Shown here: one piece after another, positions 14,838-22,682 of the stretch
Numbering within the stretch: the stretch's first letter is position 1
Layout of the letters: each line of letters opens with the position of its first letter
Origin: an uncultured Collinsella sp.
GTDB lineage: Bacteria > Actinomycetota > Coriobacteriia > Coriobacteriales > Coriobacteriaceae
Assembly: GCA_900542275.1 (NCBI GenBank)
Contig: UQMW01000026.1
Location: 1-27,378, forward strand
Length of the DNA: 27,378 nt
Direction of reading: 5' to 3'
The notes under the pieces: generated by a model
Told to the model about the DNA's origin: nothing
Seen by the model: only the letters and a program-made list of their open reading frames with translations
Databases searched by the model: none
Made by a program: the position numbers and the translations under genes

Positions 14838-15881
14838 ATGGCGCTTTCTGAATACAGTAAGCGGCTGCTGGGTGCCTATGCCGAGCAGCCGTTCCTTATG
14901 GCTCCCATGGCGGGCGTGACCGACCCCGCCTATCGCATCATGTGTCGCCGCCGCGGTGCCAACCTTGCCTACAGCGAGATGGTGAGCGTGGCGGGTCTTG
15001 CCTATGCCAGCAACAAAACGTGGCGCCTGGTGCTGCCGGCCGACGAGGAACAGCAGATTTGTGTGCAGCTCTTTGGCTCCAAGCCCGATCAATTTGCGAG
15101 CGCCGTCGCCGCCGTCGAGGAGCGCGTTGGCGACCGCCTGTCGCTCATCGATATCAATATGGCATGCCCCGCCCGCAAGGTCGTTACCAAGGGCGAGGGT
15201 TCGGCGCTCATGCGCACGCCCGACCTGGCGGAGAAGATCGTCGAGGCCACGGTGGGCGCGGCGCACGTGCCCGTGACCGTCAAGATCCGCAAGGGCTTTT
15301 ATGCCGAGGACCGCAATGCCGCGACATTTGCCCAGATGCTTGAGGGCGCAGGAGCTGCCGCAGTCGCCGTGCATGGTCGTTGCGCCACGCAGCTCTACAC
15401 GGGCCAGGCCGACTGGTCGGTCGTCGATGAGGTTGCCGATTCTGTCGAGATTCCCGTGATTGGTTCGGGCGATGTGTTCTCGGCCGAGGACGCTGCTGAG
15501 CATCTGCACGGCTCGGGTGCCAGCGCGGTGTTTATCGCGCGCGGTATCTACGGTAATCCGTGGGTGTTCGGCGATGCCCGAGCCCTTGCACTCGATGGCA
15601 CGCCGGTTCCTTCTCGCTCCTCGGTCGAGCGCCTGGAGGCTCTGCGCGAGCACCTGACGTTGACGCATGAGCTTCTGCCGCTCATGTCGCGTGCTCGCAC
15701 GTACGCAAGCTGGTACTTAAAGGGCATGCCCCATTCCGCCGCCTGGCGCGCTCAGGTGGTGCGCTGCTCTACGTACGAGGAGTTTATGGCGCTGGTCGAT
15801 GATATCGAGCGCGACGTGGTGGCCTGCGAGGCCGCGCTTGCCGCCGGCGAGTCGGTGCCTGCTCATCCGCTGGAGGCCTAA
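14838..15881 (+). CDS. dusB: tRNA-dihydrouridine synthase (DusB-like)
   Basis: This FMN enzyme reduces specific uridines in tRNA to dihydrouridine with NADPH. The 347-residue product has MAPMAGVTDPAYR (21-33), the proton-donor Cys110 in NMACPARKV, VTVKIRKG (147-153), AVHGRCATQLYTG (177-189) and the FMN-phosphate motif IGSGDVFSAEDA (208-219). These follow the DusB order. The ATG at 14838 starts 5 nt after the lepA stop, without a strong ribosome site. Some bacteria have several Dus enzymes, so the exact uridine targeted cannot be read from sequence alone. Confidence 0.9.
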   Translation: MALSEYSKRLLGAYAEQPFLMAPMAGVTDPAYRIMCRRRGANLAYSEMVSVAGLAYASNKTWRLVLPADEEQQICVQLFGSKPDQFASAVAAVEERVGDRLSLIDINMACPARKVVTKGEGSALMRTPDLAEKIVEATVGAAHVPVTVKIRKGFYAEDRNAATFAQMLEGAGAAAVAVHGRCATQLYTGQADWSVVDEVADSVEIPVIGSGDVFSAEDAAEHLHGSGASAVFIARGIYGNPWVFGDARALALDGTPVPSRSSVERLEALREHLTLTHELLPLMSRARTYASWYLKGMPHSAAWRAQVVRCSTYEEFMALVDDIERDVVACEAALAAGESVPAHPLEA

Positions 15882-15883
15882 CG

Positions 15884-17116
15884 GTGGCCGTTACCGCGCT
15901 GTACGTGCACGTGCCGTTTTGCGCCCAAAAGTGCCGGTACTGCGACTTTGACTCGCGCAGCTTTGCTGCGTGTGATTTGGATGCCGCGCTCGATTCGTAT
16001 TTTGAGCAGTTGTATGCGCGCCTCGATTCCTTTGGCGACGCCGGGGCGCTTGCGCAGGTCCGCACGGTCTATACTGGCGGCGGCACGCCGTCACTTGCTG
16101 GGGAGCGCCTGGTGGAACTTGCCCGTCGTATCTCCATGTGGTGCAAACCCGTTGAATATACTTGCGAAGCCAATCCTGAGTCCCTGACCGCTGAGCTCGC
16201 CACCGCGCTTGCCGAGGCGGGTGTCACGCGCATCTCTCTGGGCGTGCAAACCCTCGACAATACCGAGCTGGCTGCTATTGGCCGCATTCACGATGCCAAT
16301 CGGGCACTTGCGGCTATCGCGACGGTGAAGGACGCTGGCCTCGATGTGTCGTGCGACCTGATGTGCGGCCTTCCCGGGCAGACGGCCGCAAGCTGGCGGA
16401 GCACGCTCGATGGCGTGCTGGCGGCGGCGCCGCATCATGTGTCGATCTACCCGCTCACGCTTGAGGAGGGGACGCCCCTTTATCGCATGGCGTGCCGCGA
16501 CGAGTCGCTCGAGCCCGACGAGGATTTTCAGGCTTCGTGCATGGACGCGGCGCGTGAGCGCCTGGGTACGGCCGGCTATCATCCGTATGAGGTGGCAAGC
16601 TACGCGCTCGACGGCCATGAGTGCGCCCATAACATTGCCTACTGGACTGGACAGGGCTATTTGGGTCTAGGACGCTCTGCCGCGGGCATGCTCGATGCTG
16701 AGGATTTCGATCGCCTGGCTAAGTTGTTCCCCGGCGTGTCTTCTCGAGGCGATGCGTACCGCGTGCGTCTGGTGCAACGTGACGATGACGCGACGGCGTT
16801 CGAGGCCGAATATCTGTCGCAGCGCGAGGCTGTCGCCGAAGACTTGATGCTCGCTTGTCGCATGACGCGCGGTGTCGCGTCCGACCTGTTGGTTCGTGCA
16901 GCGTGCGTCATCCCAACGGGCGAGCTGGCAGCTGCCTGCGATCGCTCGCTCGAATTGGGTCTTGCCACTTGGGTGCCCGAGACACTCTGGGGTCATGAGG
17001 GACCCTTCACTTCGGCAGATGTCGTCGCGGGCCATGTTCGAGCTCGTCTGGCGCCGACCCATCTGGGCTGGCTCGATGGAAATGTTCTGTTCGAGCTGTT
17101 TTGGGATCTAGCTTAG
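15884..17116 (+). CDS. hemW: Radical SAM haem chaperone HemW
   Basis: HemW is a HemN-like radical SAM protein now regarded as a haem-binding chaperone rather than a coproporphyrinogen dehydrogenase. The 410-residue product has the cluster motif C-x3-C-x2-C at Cys13, Cys17 and Cys20 (VPFCAQKCRYCDF), GGGTPS near 66-71, CEANPESL near 94-101, and a HemN C-terminal domain. The family assignment to HemW rather than HemN rests on its short N-terminus and the lepA neighbourhood. The GTG at 15884 follows GGAGG by 7 nt and lies 2 nt after the dusB stop. A promoter for the next gene starts immediately after it. Confidence 0.9.
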   Translation: MAVTALYVHVPFCAQKCRYCDFDSRSFAACDLDAALDSYFEQLYARLDSFGDAGALAQVRTVYTGGGTPSLAGERLVELARRISMWCKPVEYTCEANPESLTAELATALAEAGVTRISLGVQTLDNTELAAIGRIHDANRALAAIATVKDAGLDVSCDLMCGLPGQTAASWRSTLDGVLAAAPHHVSIYPLTLEEGTPLYRMACRDESLEPDEDFQASCMDAARERLGTAGYHPYEVASYALDGHECAHNIAYWTGQGYLGLGRSAAGMLDAEDFDRLAKLFPGVSSRGDAYRVRLVQRDDDATAFEAEYLSQREAVAEDLMLACRMTRGVASDLLVRAACVIPTGELAAACDRSLELGLATWVPETLWGHEGPFTSADVVAGHVRARLAPTHLGWLDGNVLFELFWDLA

Positions 17117-17117
17117 G

Positions 17118-17132
17118 CCGCTCGGGTAGAAT
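17118..17132 (+). promoter_or_regulatory. Promoter for the membrane DnaJ-like gene
   Basis: TAGAAT (17127-17132) is a good -10 preceded by TCGGG. The 11-mer CCGCTCGGGTA (17118-17128) is identical to that of the lepA promoter. No convincing -35. Start site near 17139, leader about 36 nt with a strong ribosome site. No CIRCE (HrcA) palindrome is seen. Confidence 0.55.
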
Positions 17133-17174
17133 TACCGGAATATATACGCTGCTGTGAGCAGGAGGTTGCCGCGC

Positions 17175-18278
17175 ATGGCGACGATGAACGAAAAAGATTA
17201 CTACGAGATTCTGGGTGTCTCCAAGGACGCCACCTCGCGTGATATTCAAAAGGCCTTCCAGCAAAAGGCCCGTAAGCTCCATCCGGACGTCAATAAAGAG
17301 CCGGATGCCGAGGAAAAGTTCAAAGAGGTTTCCGAGGCCTACGCCGTGCTTTCGGACGAGCAGAAGCGTGCTCGCTATGACGCCATGCGCTCGGGCAATC
17401 CCTTTGCCGGTGCTCCTACGGCTTCGCCCTATGGTGGCGGCTACGCCGGCAGCACGGGTTATGGCAATCCCTTTGAGGGCGGCTTCCCCTTTGGTGGCGC
17501 CTGGGGCCAGCAGCGTCGTGGGCAGGCTGCCTACAATCCCGAGAACGGCGCCAACGTGGTCGTCGACATCAAGCTCGACGCCAAGGAGGCCAAGGGCGGT
17601 GCCCGTAAGACCGTCCGCTATACGCGTTTTGATACCTGTGGTCACTGTGGCGGCTCGGGCTCCGTCTCGTCCGAGCATGCGCATACCTGCCCGAGCTGCG
17701 GCGGTCGCGGCCACATCGATGTCGACCTGTCCTTCCTGTTTGGCGCCGGCACGTTCCAGTCGGTCTGCCCCGAGTGCGGCGGTTCCGGTAAGGTCGTCGC
17801 CGACCCCTGTCCCGATTGCGGTGGCAGCGGTCGAACCCGCGTGACCTCCGAGCAGACGATTGAGTTTCCTGCCGGCACGCACGATGGCGACGAGGTTCGT
17901 ATTGGCGGCATGGGTCACGCCGGCACCAACGGTGCCGCGGGCGGCGACCTGGTCGGCCGTGCCCATGTCGAGGCCGAGCGCCTGGAAGGCAAGGCCCGTA
18001 CCGGTTTTTACCTGATGGGCATCGTGGCGCCGTTTTTGGTGCTGTCGGCCATCTCGGGCGTGTTCTCGGCCTTTGCCATGATGTGCTTTATTCCGTTTGC
18101 CATGGGCCTGTTCATGGTGCTCTCGGACGGCGTGCTTCATCGCAGCCTGCTGTGGTGGAAACGCGGCGCGATGCAGTTTGCCAACGGTTTTGCCAACGGA
18201 TTTATGTTTGCACTCGTGTCGGTTTGGTTTGCGAGCTGCTCGCAGCGTGCCATGCTTTCGCCGTACGGAATGTACTAA
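17175..18278 (+). CDS. DnaJ-like co-chaperone with C-terminal membrane segments
   Basis: The 367-residue protein starts as a full DnaJ: J-domain (about 8-70) with HPD at 36-38, Gly/Phe-rich linker (about 74-115), and a complete zinc domain with four CxxCxGxG-type units at Cys155/158, 172/175, 198/201 and 212/215. A first substrate-binding segment follows (about 125-270, containing IEFPAGTHDGDEVRIGG). Instead of the second C-terminal domain and dimerisation tail there are hydrophobic stretches at about 278-318 (probably two membrane passes) and 335-354. It should therefore stimulate DnaK at the membrane (inference). The ATG at 17175 has AGGAGG 9 nt upstream. The canonical dnaJ follows 81 nt later. 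I give no symbol because its role is not that of classical DnaJ. Confidence 0.85.
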   Translation: MATMNEKDYYEILGVSKDATSRDIQKAFQQKARKLHPDVNKEPDAEEKFKEVSEAYAVLSDEQKRARYDAMRSGNPFAGAPTASPYGGGYAGSTGYGNPFEGGFPFGGAWGQQRRGQAAYNPENGANVVVDIKLDAKEAKGGARKTVRYTRFDTCGHCGGSGSVSSEHAHTCPSCGGRGHIDVDLSFLFGAGTFQSVCPECGGSGKVVADPCPDCGGSGRTRVTSEQTIEFPAGTHDGDEVRIGGMGHAGTNGAAGGDLVGRAHVEAERLEGKARTGFYLMGIVAPFLVLSAISGVFSAFAMMCFIPFAMGLFMVLSDGVLHRSLLWWKRGAMQFANGFANGFMFALVSVWFASCSQRAMLSPYGMY

Positions 18279-18292
18279 CATCAAACCCTCTG

Positions 18293-18320
18293 TTTGCGGC
18301 CGCCCCAGCTTGGGTATAGG
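18293..18320 (+). promoter_or_regulatory. Weak promoter candidate for dnaJ
   Basis: TTTGCG (18293-18298) and TATAGG (18315-18320) are spaced by 16 bp, and TATAGG is preceded by TTGGG as in other promoters of the window, though its last base is off consensus. No terminator is seen between the two J-domain genes, so read-through is equally possible. Confidence 0.35.
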
Positions 18321-18359
18321 ACGCACTGTGACAATAATGAAAGTCGGAAGGATTCGGTC

Positions 18360-19508
18360 GTGTCGGAAAATAGGGATTACTACGAGGTACTTGGCGTCGA
18401 AAAGGATGCCGACGCGCGGACGATTAAGCGCGCGTTTCTAAAGAAGGCCCGTACCGTACACCCGGACGTTTCGGACGACCCCGAGGCCGAGGCCAAGTTC
18501 AAAGAGCTCAACGAGGCATATTCCGTTCTTTCCGATGAGCAGAAGCGTGCAAACTACGATCGCTTTGGCTCTCCTGACGGCCCCGGTGGCTCTGGCTATG
18601 TCGACATTAACGACATCTTTGGCGGCATGGGCATGGACGACCTTTTCTCGTCGTTCTTTGGCGGCGGCGCCGGCGGTGGTGCCCGCGGCCGTCGCGAGCG
18701 TCGTCGCGGTCGTGACATGGCCATCTCGCTTTCGGTGACGCTCGAGGAGGCGGCGCTCGGCTGCAAAAAGACTATCAGCTATGACCGCCTTGCTCCTTGC
18801 GAGGACTGCAATGGCACCGGTAGGGCAGAGGGCGCACAGGAAAAGCAGTGCGGCCGCTGTCACGGTACAGGCTACGTCACGACGGTCCAGCGCTCGTTCC
18901 TGGGCCAGGTTCAGTCTTCCTCGCCTTGCCCCGACTGCCATGGCGAGGGCACGGTTATCGACCATCCCTGCGAGACCTGCGACGGTCAGGGCCGCACGCC
19001 TTCGCATGAAAAGATCGACATCGATATTCCCGCCGGCGTTTCGACCGGTCGCCAGCTGCGCGTGAGCGGCTTTGGCGAGGCCGGCCTTCGCGGCGAGCCC
19101 TCGGGTGACCTGATTGTCAACGTGCGCGTTGCCGACCATGAGCGCTTTAAGCGCAACGGTGACGACCTGTACCTGGTGAGCGATATCTCGATTGCGCAGG
19201 CTGCGCTCGGCTGCGAGATCGAGGTCGAGGGCATTATGCCCGACGAGGTCGTTAAGGTGACGGTTCCCGCCGGTGCCCAGTACGGCGACACCGTGAGCGT
19301 CAATAATTACGGCATGCCGCGCATTGGCGGTGGCGGTTCGCGTGGCCGCCTGATCGTGCAACTGCGCGTGGTCGTTCCCACCAATCTTTCCAATAAGCAG
19401 CGCGAGCTGCTCCGTGCTTTTGCCGATGAGATGGGCGATGATGTCGCTTCTGGTAAGAAGTCGGTGACCGACCGTATCAAGAGTGCCCTCGACGATATCC
19501 TCGATTAA
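18360..19508 (+). CDS. dnaJ: Chaperone protein DnaJ
   Basis: DnaJ (Hsp40) delivers unfolded proteins to DnaK and stimulates its ATPase. The 382-residue product is complete: J-domain with HPD at 34-36, Gly/Phe-rich region (about 70-110), four zinc-binding units at Cys147/150, 164/167, 190/193 and 204/207, both C-terminal beta domains (with RFGSPDG-type linker and the VRVADHERFKRNGDDLYL segment), and an acidic C-terminus. I chose GTG 18360, preceded by GGAAGGA with 7 nt spacing; the frame extends upstream to 18294 but without a ribosome site. mtaB follows after 9 nt. Many actinobacteria have two dnaJ genes; the upstream one here is the unusual membrane form. Confidence 0.93.
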   Translation: MSENRDYYEVLGVEKDADARTIKRAFLKKARTVHPDVSDDPEAEAKFKELNEAYSVLSDEQKRANYDRFGSPDGPGGSGYVDINDIFGGMGMDDLFSSFFGGGAGGGARGRRERRRGRDMAISLSVTLEEAALGCKKTISYDRLAPCEDCNGTGRAEGAQEKQCGRCHGTGYVTTVQRSFLGQVQSSSPCPDCHGEGTVIDHPCETCDGQGRTPSHEKIDIDIPAGVSTGRQLRVSGFGEAGLRGEPSGDLIVNVRVADHERFKRNGDDLYLVSDISIAQAALGCEIEVEGIMPDEVVKVTVPAGAQYGDTVSVNNYGMPRIGGGGSRGRLIVQLRVVVPTNLSNKQRELLRAFADEMGDDVASGKKSVTDRIKSALDDILD

Positions 19509-19517
19509 GGAGCCCGC

Positions 19518-20810
19518 GTGCTCGCACCCCATATTTCCGTCGTCAACCTCGGCTGCCGTGTTAACCGGGTTGAGTCTGACCGTATCACTGCCGATCTTAT
19601 GCGCCTGGGCTTTGCAATGGTGGAGCCTCAGGATGCAGAGCTGATCGTCATTAACACCTGTGCCGTTACGGGCGAGGCCGAGGCCAAGACCCGTAAGGCC
19701 GTCCGCCATGCGCTGGCCTATCCAAACGAGCCCTATGTGGTCGTGACCGGATGCGTGGTTAATTTGCATCCCGAGGAGCTGCTGGAGCTTTCGGATCGCG
19801 TGATCGCCGAGCCGTCCAAGATCGATGTCGCCGAACGTGTCTGCGAGGTGCTGGGCGTTGAGTCCGATAGCGTTCCCGCCTGCAGCGATGGCGAGGTGGT
19901 CGATGCGCTCGGTCGCTCTCGCCTGGGCGTGAAGATTCAGGACGGCTGCAACCATCGCTGCACCTATTGCATTGTGTGGAAGGCGCGCGGCCCCGAGCGC
20001 TCCGTGCCCGTCGAGTCCGTGCTCGAGCAAGTTCGCGAGGCCCAGGAGGCCGGCGTGCCCGAGGTGGTGCTGACCGGTGTGAACCTGGGTGCCTACGATG
20101 GCAAGAGCGCGACCGACGAGCATGTCGAAATCGATGAGCTGCTCGAGGCCATCATGGAGCGCACGTCTATTCCGCATGTGCGCATTTCCTCGGTCGAACC
20201 CATGGATATCTCTGAGCGCCTGCTTAAGGTTATGTCGCGCTATCCGCAGCGTATCGCCCCGTTTTTGCACCTGCCCGTGCAGTCCGGCTGCACGGCGACC
20301 CTGCATCGCATGGGTCGTCCCTATAGTGCGGAGGCCTTTGAGGACACGGTGCGTATGATTCGCGCCAACTTGCCCCAGGCGTCTCTTTCGTGCGATGTCA
20401 TCGTTGGTTTTCCCGGTGAGACGGACGAGGAGTTCGAGGAGTCGCTGGCGCTGTGCCGCCGTGTGGGTTTCTCGCGTATGCACGTGTTCCGCTACAGCAA
20501 GCGTCCCGGTACCCTTGCTGCCGACATGCCCGACCAGGTGCCGCCCGAGGTTATGGCCGAGCGCAGCCGCCGTATGCGGGCCGCCGCGCAGGAGCTCGCT
20601 GTTGCCGACGCTCGTCGTCGCGTGGGCACGGTCGAGCGTGCCGTGCTCGAGTATGGTGACAACCTGACGCTCGGCTCGTTCCATCATGCCCGTCTTGACG
20701 ATACCTGTGGACTTACAGCCCCGTGCCTGCTCGATGTTGCTATCATCGGAGTCGATGATTCCGGCTTGGTCCATGCGCGCAGGGAGGTTCATGGAAGCCT
20801 CGAAGATTAG
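19518..20810 (+). CDS. mtaB: tRNA threonylcarbamoyladenosine methylthiotransferase MtaB
   Basis: MtaB converts t6A37 of ANN-decoding tRNAs to ms2t6A. The 430-residue product is a methylthiotransferase with two clusters: N-terminal Cys13 (NLGCRVNR), Cys48 (NTCAVTGEA) and Cys79 (VTGCVVN), and the radical SAM triad Cys144, Cys148 and Cys151 (GCNHRCTYC). VGFPGETDEEFEE lies near 295-307, and a TRAM-like C-terminal end follows. The NLGCRVNRVESD beginning and the position behind dnaJ favour MtaB over MiaB or RimO. The GTG at 19518 has AAGGAG 5 nt upstream. The end overlaps phoH by 20 nt. Confidence 0.9.
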   Translation: MLAPHISVVNLGCRVNRVESDRITADLMRLGFAMVEPQDAELIVINTCAVTGEAEAKTRKAVRHALAYPNEPYVVVTGCVVNLHPEELLELSDRVIAEPSKIDVAERVCEVLGVESDSVPACSDGEVVDALGRSRLGVKIQDGCNHRCTYCIVWKARGPERSVPVESVLEQVREAQEAGVPEVVLTGVNLGAYDGKSATDEHVEIDELLEAIMERTSIPHVRISSVEPMDISERLLKVMSRYPQRIAPFLHLPVQSGCTATLHRMGRPYSAEAFEDTVRMIRANLPQASLSCDVIVGFPGETDEEFEESLALCRRVGFSRMHVFRYSKRPGTLAADMPDQVPPEVMAERSRRMRAAAQELAVADARRRVGTVERAVLEYGDNLTLGSFHHARLDDTCGLTAPCLLDVAIIGVDDSGLVHARREVHGSLED

Positions 20811-21777
20811 ACTTACCGTTCCCGAGGGAATTGATCCCTCGCGCGTTTTGGGCGCCGGCGACGGCGTCCTTCGTGCACTCGAGAACTTGGTGCGCGCCCA
20901 TGTGGTCGCCCGTGGCGATAGCATCGCCGTGAGCGGTGACCCGGATGAGGTCGAACTCGTGGCGCGTTTTTTCGAACATGCCTTTCGTGAGGCTGCTGCC
21001 GGGCGCACGCTTTCTGCCGACGATGTCTCGCGCTGTCTGGCCGTTCTGCGCGACGGTGAGCACGAGGCTACGTCGTTTCGCGATGACGTGCTGCTTTCGT
21101 ATCGCGGTCGTGCCATTCGCCCCAAAACGCTCGGCCAAAAGCGCTACGTGGATGCCATTCGCTCGCATACCATCACGTTTGGCCTGGGTCCTGCCGGCAC
21201 CGGTAAGACTTATCTGGCCATGGCGCTCGCCGTTGCCGCGCTTAAGCGTCACGAGGTGGGCCGTCTGATCTTGACGCGTCCGGTTGTCGAGGCGGGGGAG
21301 AACCTGGGCTTTTTGCCCGGTACCCTCGAGGAAAAGATCGATCCCTACATGCGTCCGCTCTACGACGCGCTTTTTGACATGATGGATCGCGAGCGCACCG
21401 ATGAGCTTATGGAGCGCGGCGTGATCGAGATCGCCCCGCTTGCCTATATGCGCGGCCGCACGCTGAGCGATGCCTTCGTGGTGCTCGACGAGGCGCAAAA
21501 TACCACGCCTGAGCAGATGAAGATGTTTTTGACGCGCTTGGGTTTTAACTCCAAGTTCGTGATTACCGGCGACCTGAGCCAGCGCGACCTGGTGGGTCGT
21601 CGTGGCGGTCTTGCCGACGTTGAGCAGATTTTGGGCCGTGTCGACGATGTCGCATTTTCGCACCTCGAGCGCGCCGACGTGGTGCGCCATGCCTTGGTGG
21701 GACGTATCGTCGAGGCATACGACACTTATGATGATGTGCGCGAGAAACGCGTACGTGACCGAAAGGAGTCCCGTTGA
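20791..21777 (+). CDS. phoH: PhoH-like ATPase
   Basis: PhoH is a cytoplasmic ATPase with a helicase-like core, linked by context to RNA metabolism with YbeY and Era; its exact substrate is unsettled. The 328-residue product has Walker A GPAGTGKT at 133-140, Walker B VVLDEAQN at 230-237, and the family blocks RPKTLGQKRYV (110-120), PVVEAGENLGFLPG (164-177) and ITGDLSQRDL. An N-terminal region of about 100 residues resembles the KH-like part of PhoH-family proteins. The ATG at 20791 is preceded closely by AGGGAGG, inside mtaB; an ATG at 20773 has no ribosome site. The stop overlaps the ybeY start by 4 nt. Confidence 0.92.
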   Translation: MEASKIRLTVPEGIDPSRVLGAGDGVLRALENLVRAHVVARGDSIAVSGDPDEVELVARFFEHAFREAAAGRTLSADDVSRCLAVLRDGEHEATSFRDDVLLSYRGRAIRPKTLGQKRYVDAIRSHTITFGLGPAGTGKTYLAMALAVAALKRHEVGRLILTRPVVEAGENLGFLPGTLEEKIDPYMRPLYDALFDMMDRERTDELMERGVIEIAPLAYMRGRTLSDAFVVLDEAQNTTPEQMKMFLTRLGFNSKFVITGDLSQRDLVGRRGGLADVEQILGRVDDVAFSHLERADVVRHALVGRIVEAYDTYDDVREKRVRDRKESR

Positions 21778-22283
21778 GTGTATTGATCAGCAACGATGCC
21801 GAACTCGATACGCTGCTCGATGCGCAGGAGGTGGAGCACATCTGCGGGGTTGTGCTTGCCGCCGAGGGCGTTGAGCGTGAGGTCGAGATTTCCCTTTCGT
21901 ATGTCGACGAGGACGAGATGCACGAGCTCAACCACGAGTGGCGCGGTATCGATCGCACCACCGATGTACTCTCGTTTGAGTGCGATTCGGCCTTTGACGA
22001 TGACATTCCCGCCGATGAGACGCTCGAGCTCGGCGATATTATCTTGGCCCCGCAGGTTATTGCCCGTCAGGCCCCCGGTTTTGGCAATAGCCCCGCTGAC
22101 GAGTGCCGTCTGATGCTCGTTCACGGCATGCTGCACCTGCTGGGCTATGACCACATCGAGGACGACGAGGCCGAGGTCATGGAGGCCCGCGAGGACGCCA
22201 TCCTGCGCGATTTGGCGCTCGAGCGCGGCGAGGACCCCAAGCTAGTCCACGTCGGCCCCATCACCAACCACGCCCACGACTAG
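21774..22283 (+). CDS. ybeY: Endoribonuclease YbeY
   Basis: YbeY is a zinc-dependent RNase needed for 16S rRNA 3'-end maturation and ribosome quality control. The 169-residue product carries the family signature HGMLHLLGYDH, with zinc ligands His117, His121 and His127, and DRTTDVLSF (60-68). The start is a TTG at 21774 that overlaps the phoH stop (TTGA), with AGGAG 5 nt upstream; a GTG at 21778 is out of frame, so TTG is the only start that fits. YbeY partners with Era and S11 in other bacteria, and era lies two genes downstream. Confidence 0.94.
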   Translation: MSVLISNDAELDTLLDAQEVEHICGVVLAAEGVEREVEISLSYVDEDEMHELNHEWRGIDRTTDVLSFECDSAFDDDIPADETLELGDIILAPQVIARQAPGFGNSPADECRLMLVHGMLHLLGYDHIEDDEAEVMEAREDAILRDLALERGEDPKLVHVGPITNHAHD

Positions 22284-22292
22284 GAGCCGTCT

Positions 22293-22670
22293 ATGATTCC
22301 CGGATCGAACAAGGACCATCCGTCCTTCTTAAAGTCGTTTTCTTACGCTATGGAGGGCTTCGTCACCGCCGTCAAGACCGAGCGCAACATTAAGGTCATG
22401 CTCGTGGCGGGCGTGTGCACCGTCATTGCAGGCTGCATCGTGGGGCTCGACATTGCCGAGTGGGCCACGATTATCATCTGTTGCGGCCTGGTGATCCACG
22501 GCGAGCTTTGCAATACCGCCATGGAGGCCATCGTCGACCTGGCGACCCAGGAGCTCCATCCGCTGGCCAAGCGTGCGAAGGACATCGCCGCCGCCTCCGT
22601 ATACGTTCTTTCCATCACCGCCGCGATTGTGGGCTTGCTGGTATTTGCCCACGCGCTCGGCTTTATTTAG
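22293..22670 (+). CDS. dgkA: Undecaprenol / diacylglycerol kinase family protein
   Basis: Integral membrane lipid kinase of the DgkA family. In Gram-positives the preferred substrate is undecaprenol, recycling the carrier lipid for wall synthesis; that substrate is inferred from taxon. The 125-residue product has an amphipathic start with Glu30 (KTERNIK), three membrane segments (about 34-51, 56-70, 103-122), and the signature GELCNTAMEAIVD with Glu71 and Glu78, followed by AKRAKDIAAASV (92-103). The ATG at 22293 has TAGGAG upstream, formed at the ybeY stop. The order ybeY-dgkA-era is conserved in Firmicutes. Confidence 0.9.
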   Translation: MIPGSNKDHPSFLKSFSYAMEGFVTAVKTERNIKVMLVAGVCTVIAGCIVGLDIAEWATIIICCGLVIHGELCNTAMEAIVDLATQELHPLAKRAKDIAAASVYVLSITAAIVGLLVFAHALGFI

Positions 22671-22682
22671 AAAGGGATTCCC

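Noticed and set aside
18438..21125. An 895-codon open frame on the - strand across dnaJ, mtaB and phoH
   Set aside because: It lies fully opposite genes with clear family motifs, has no recognisable domain or ribosome site, and its low-complexity His/Gly/Ala composition is what C/G-rich third positions produce in the antisense frame.
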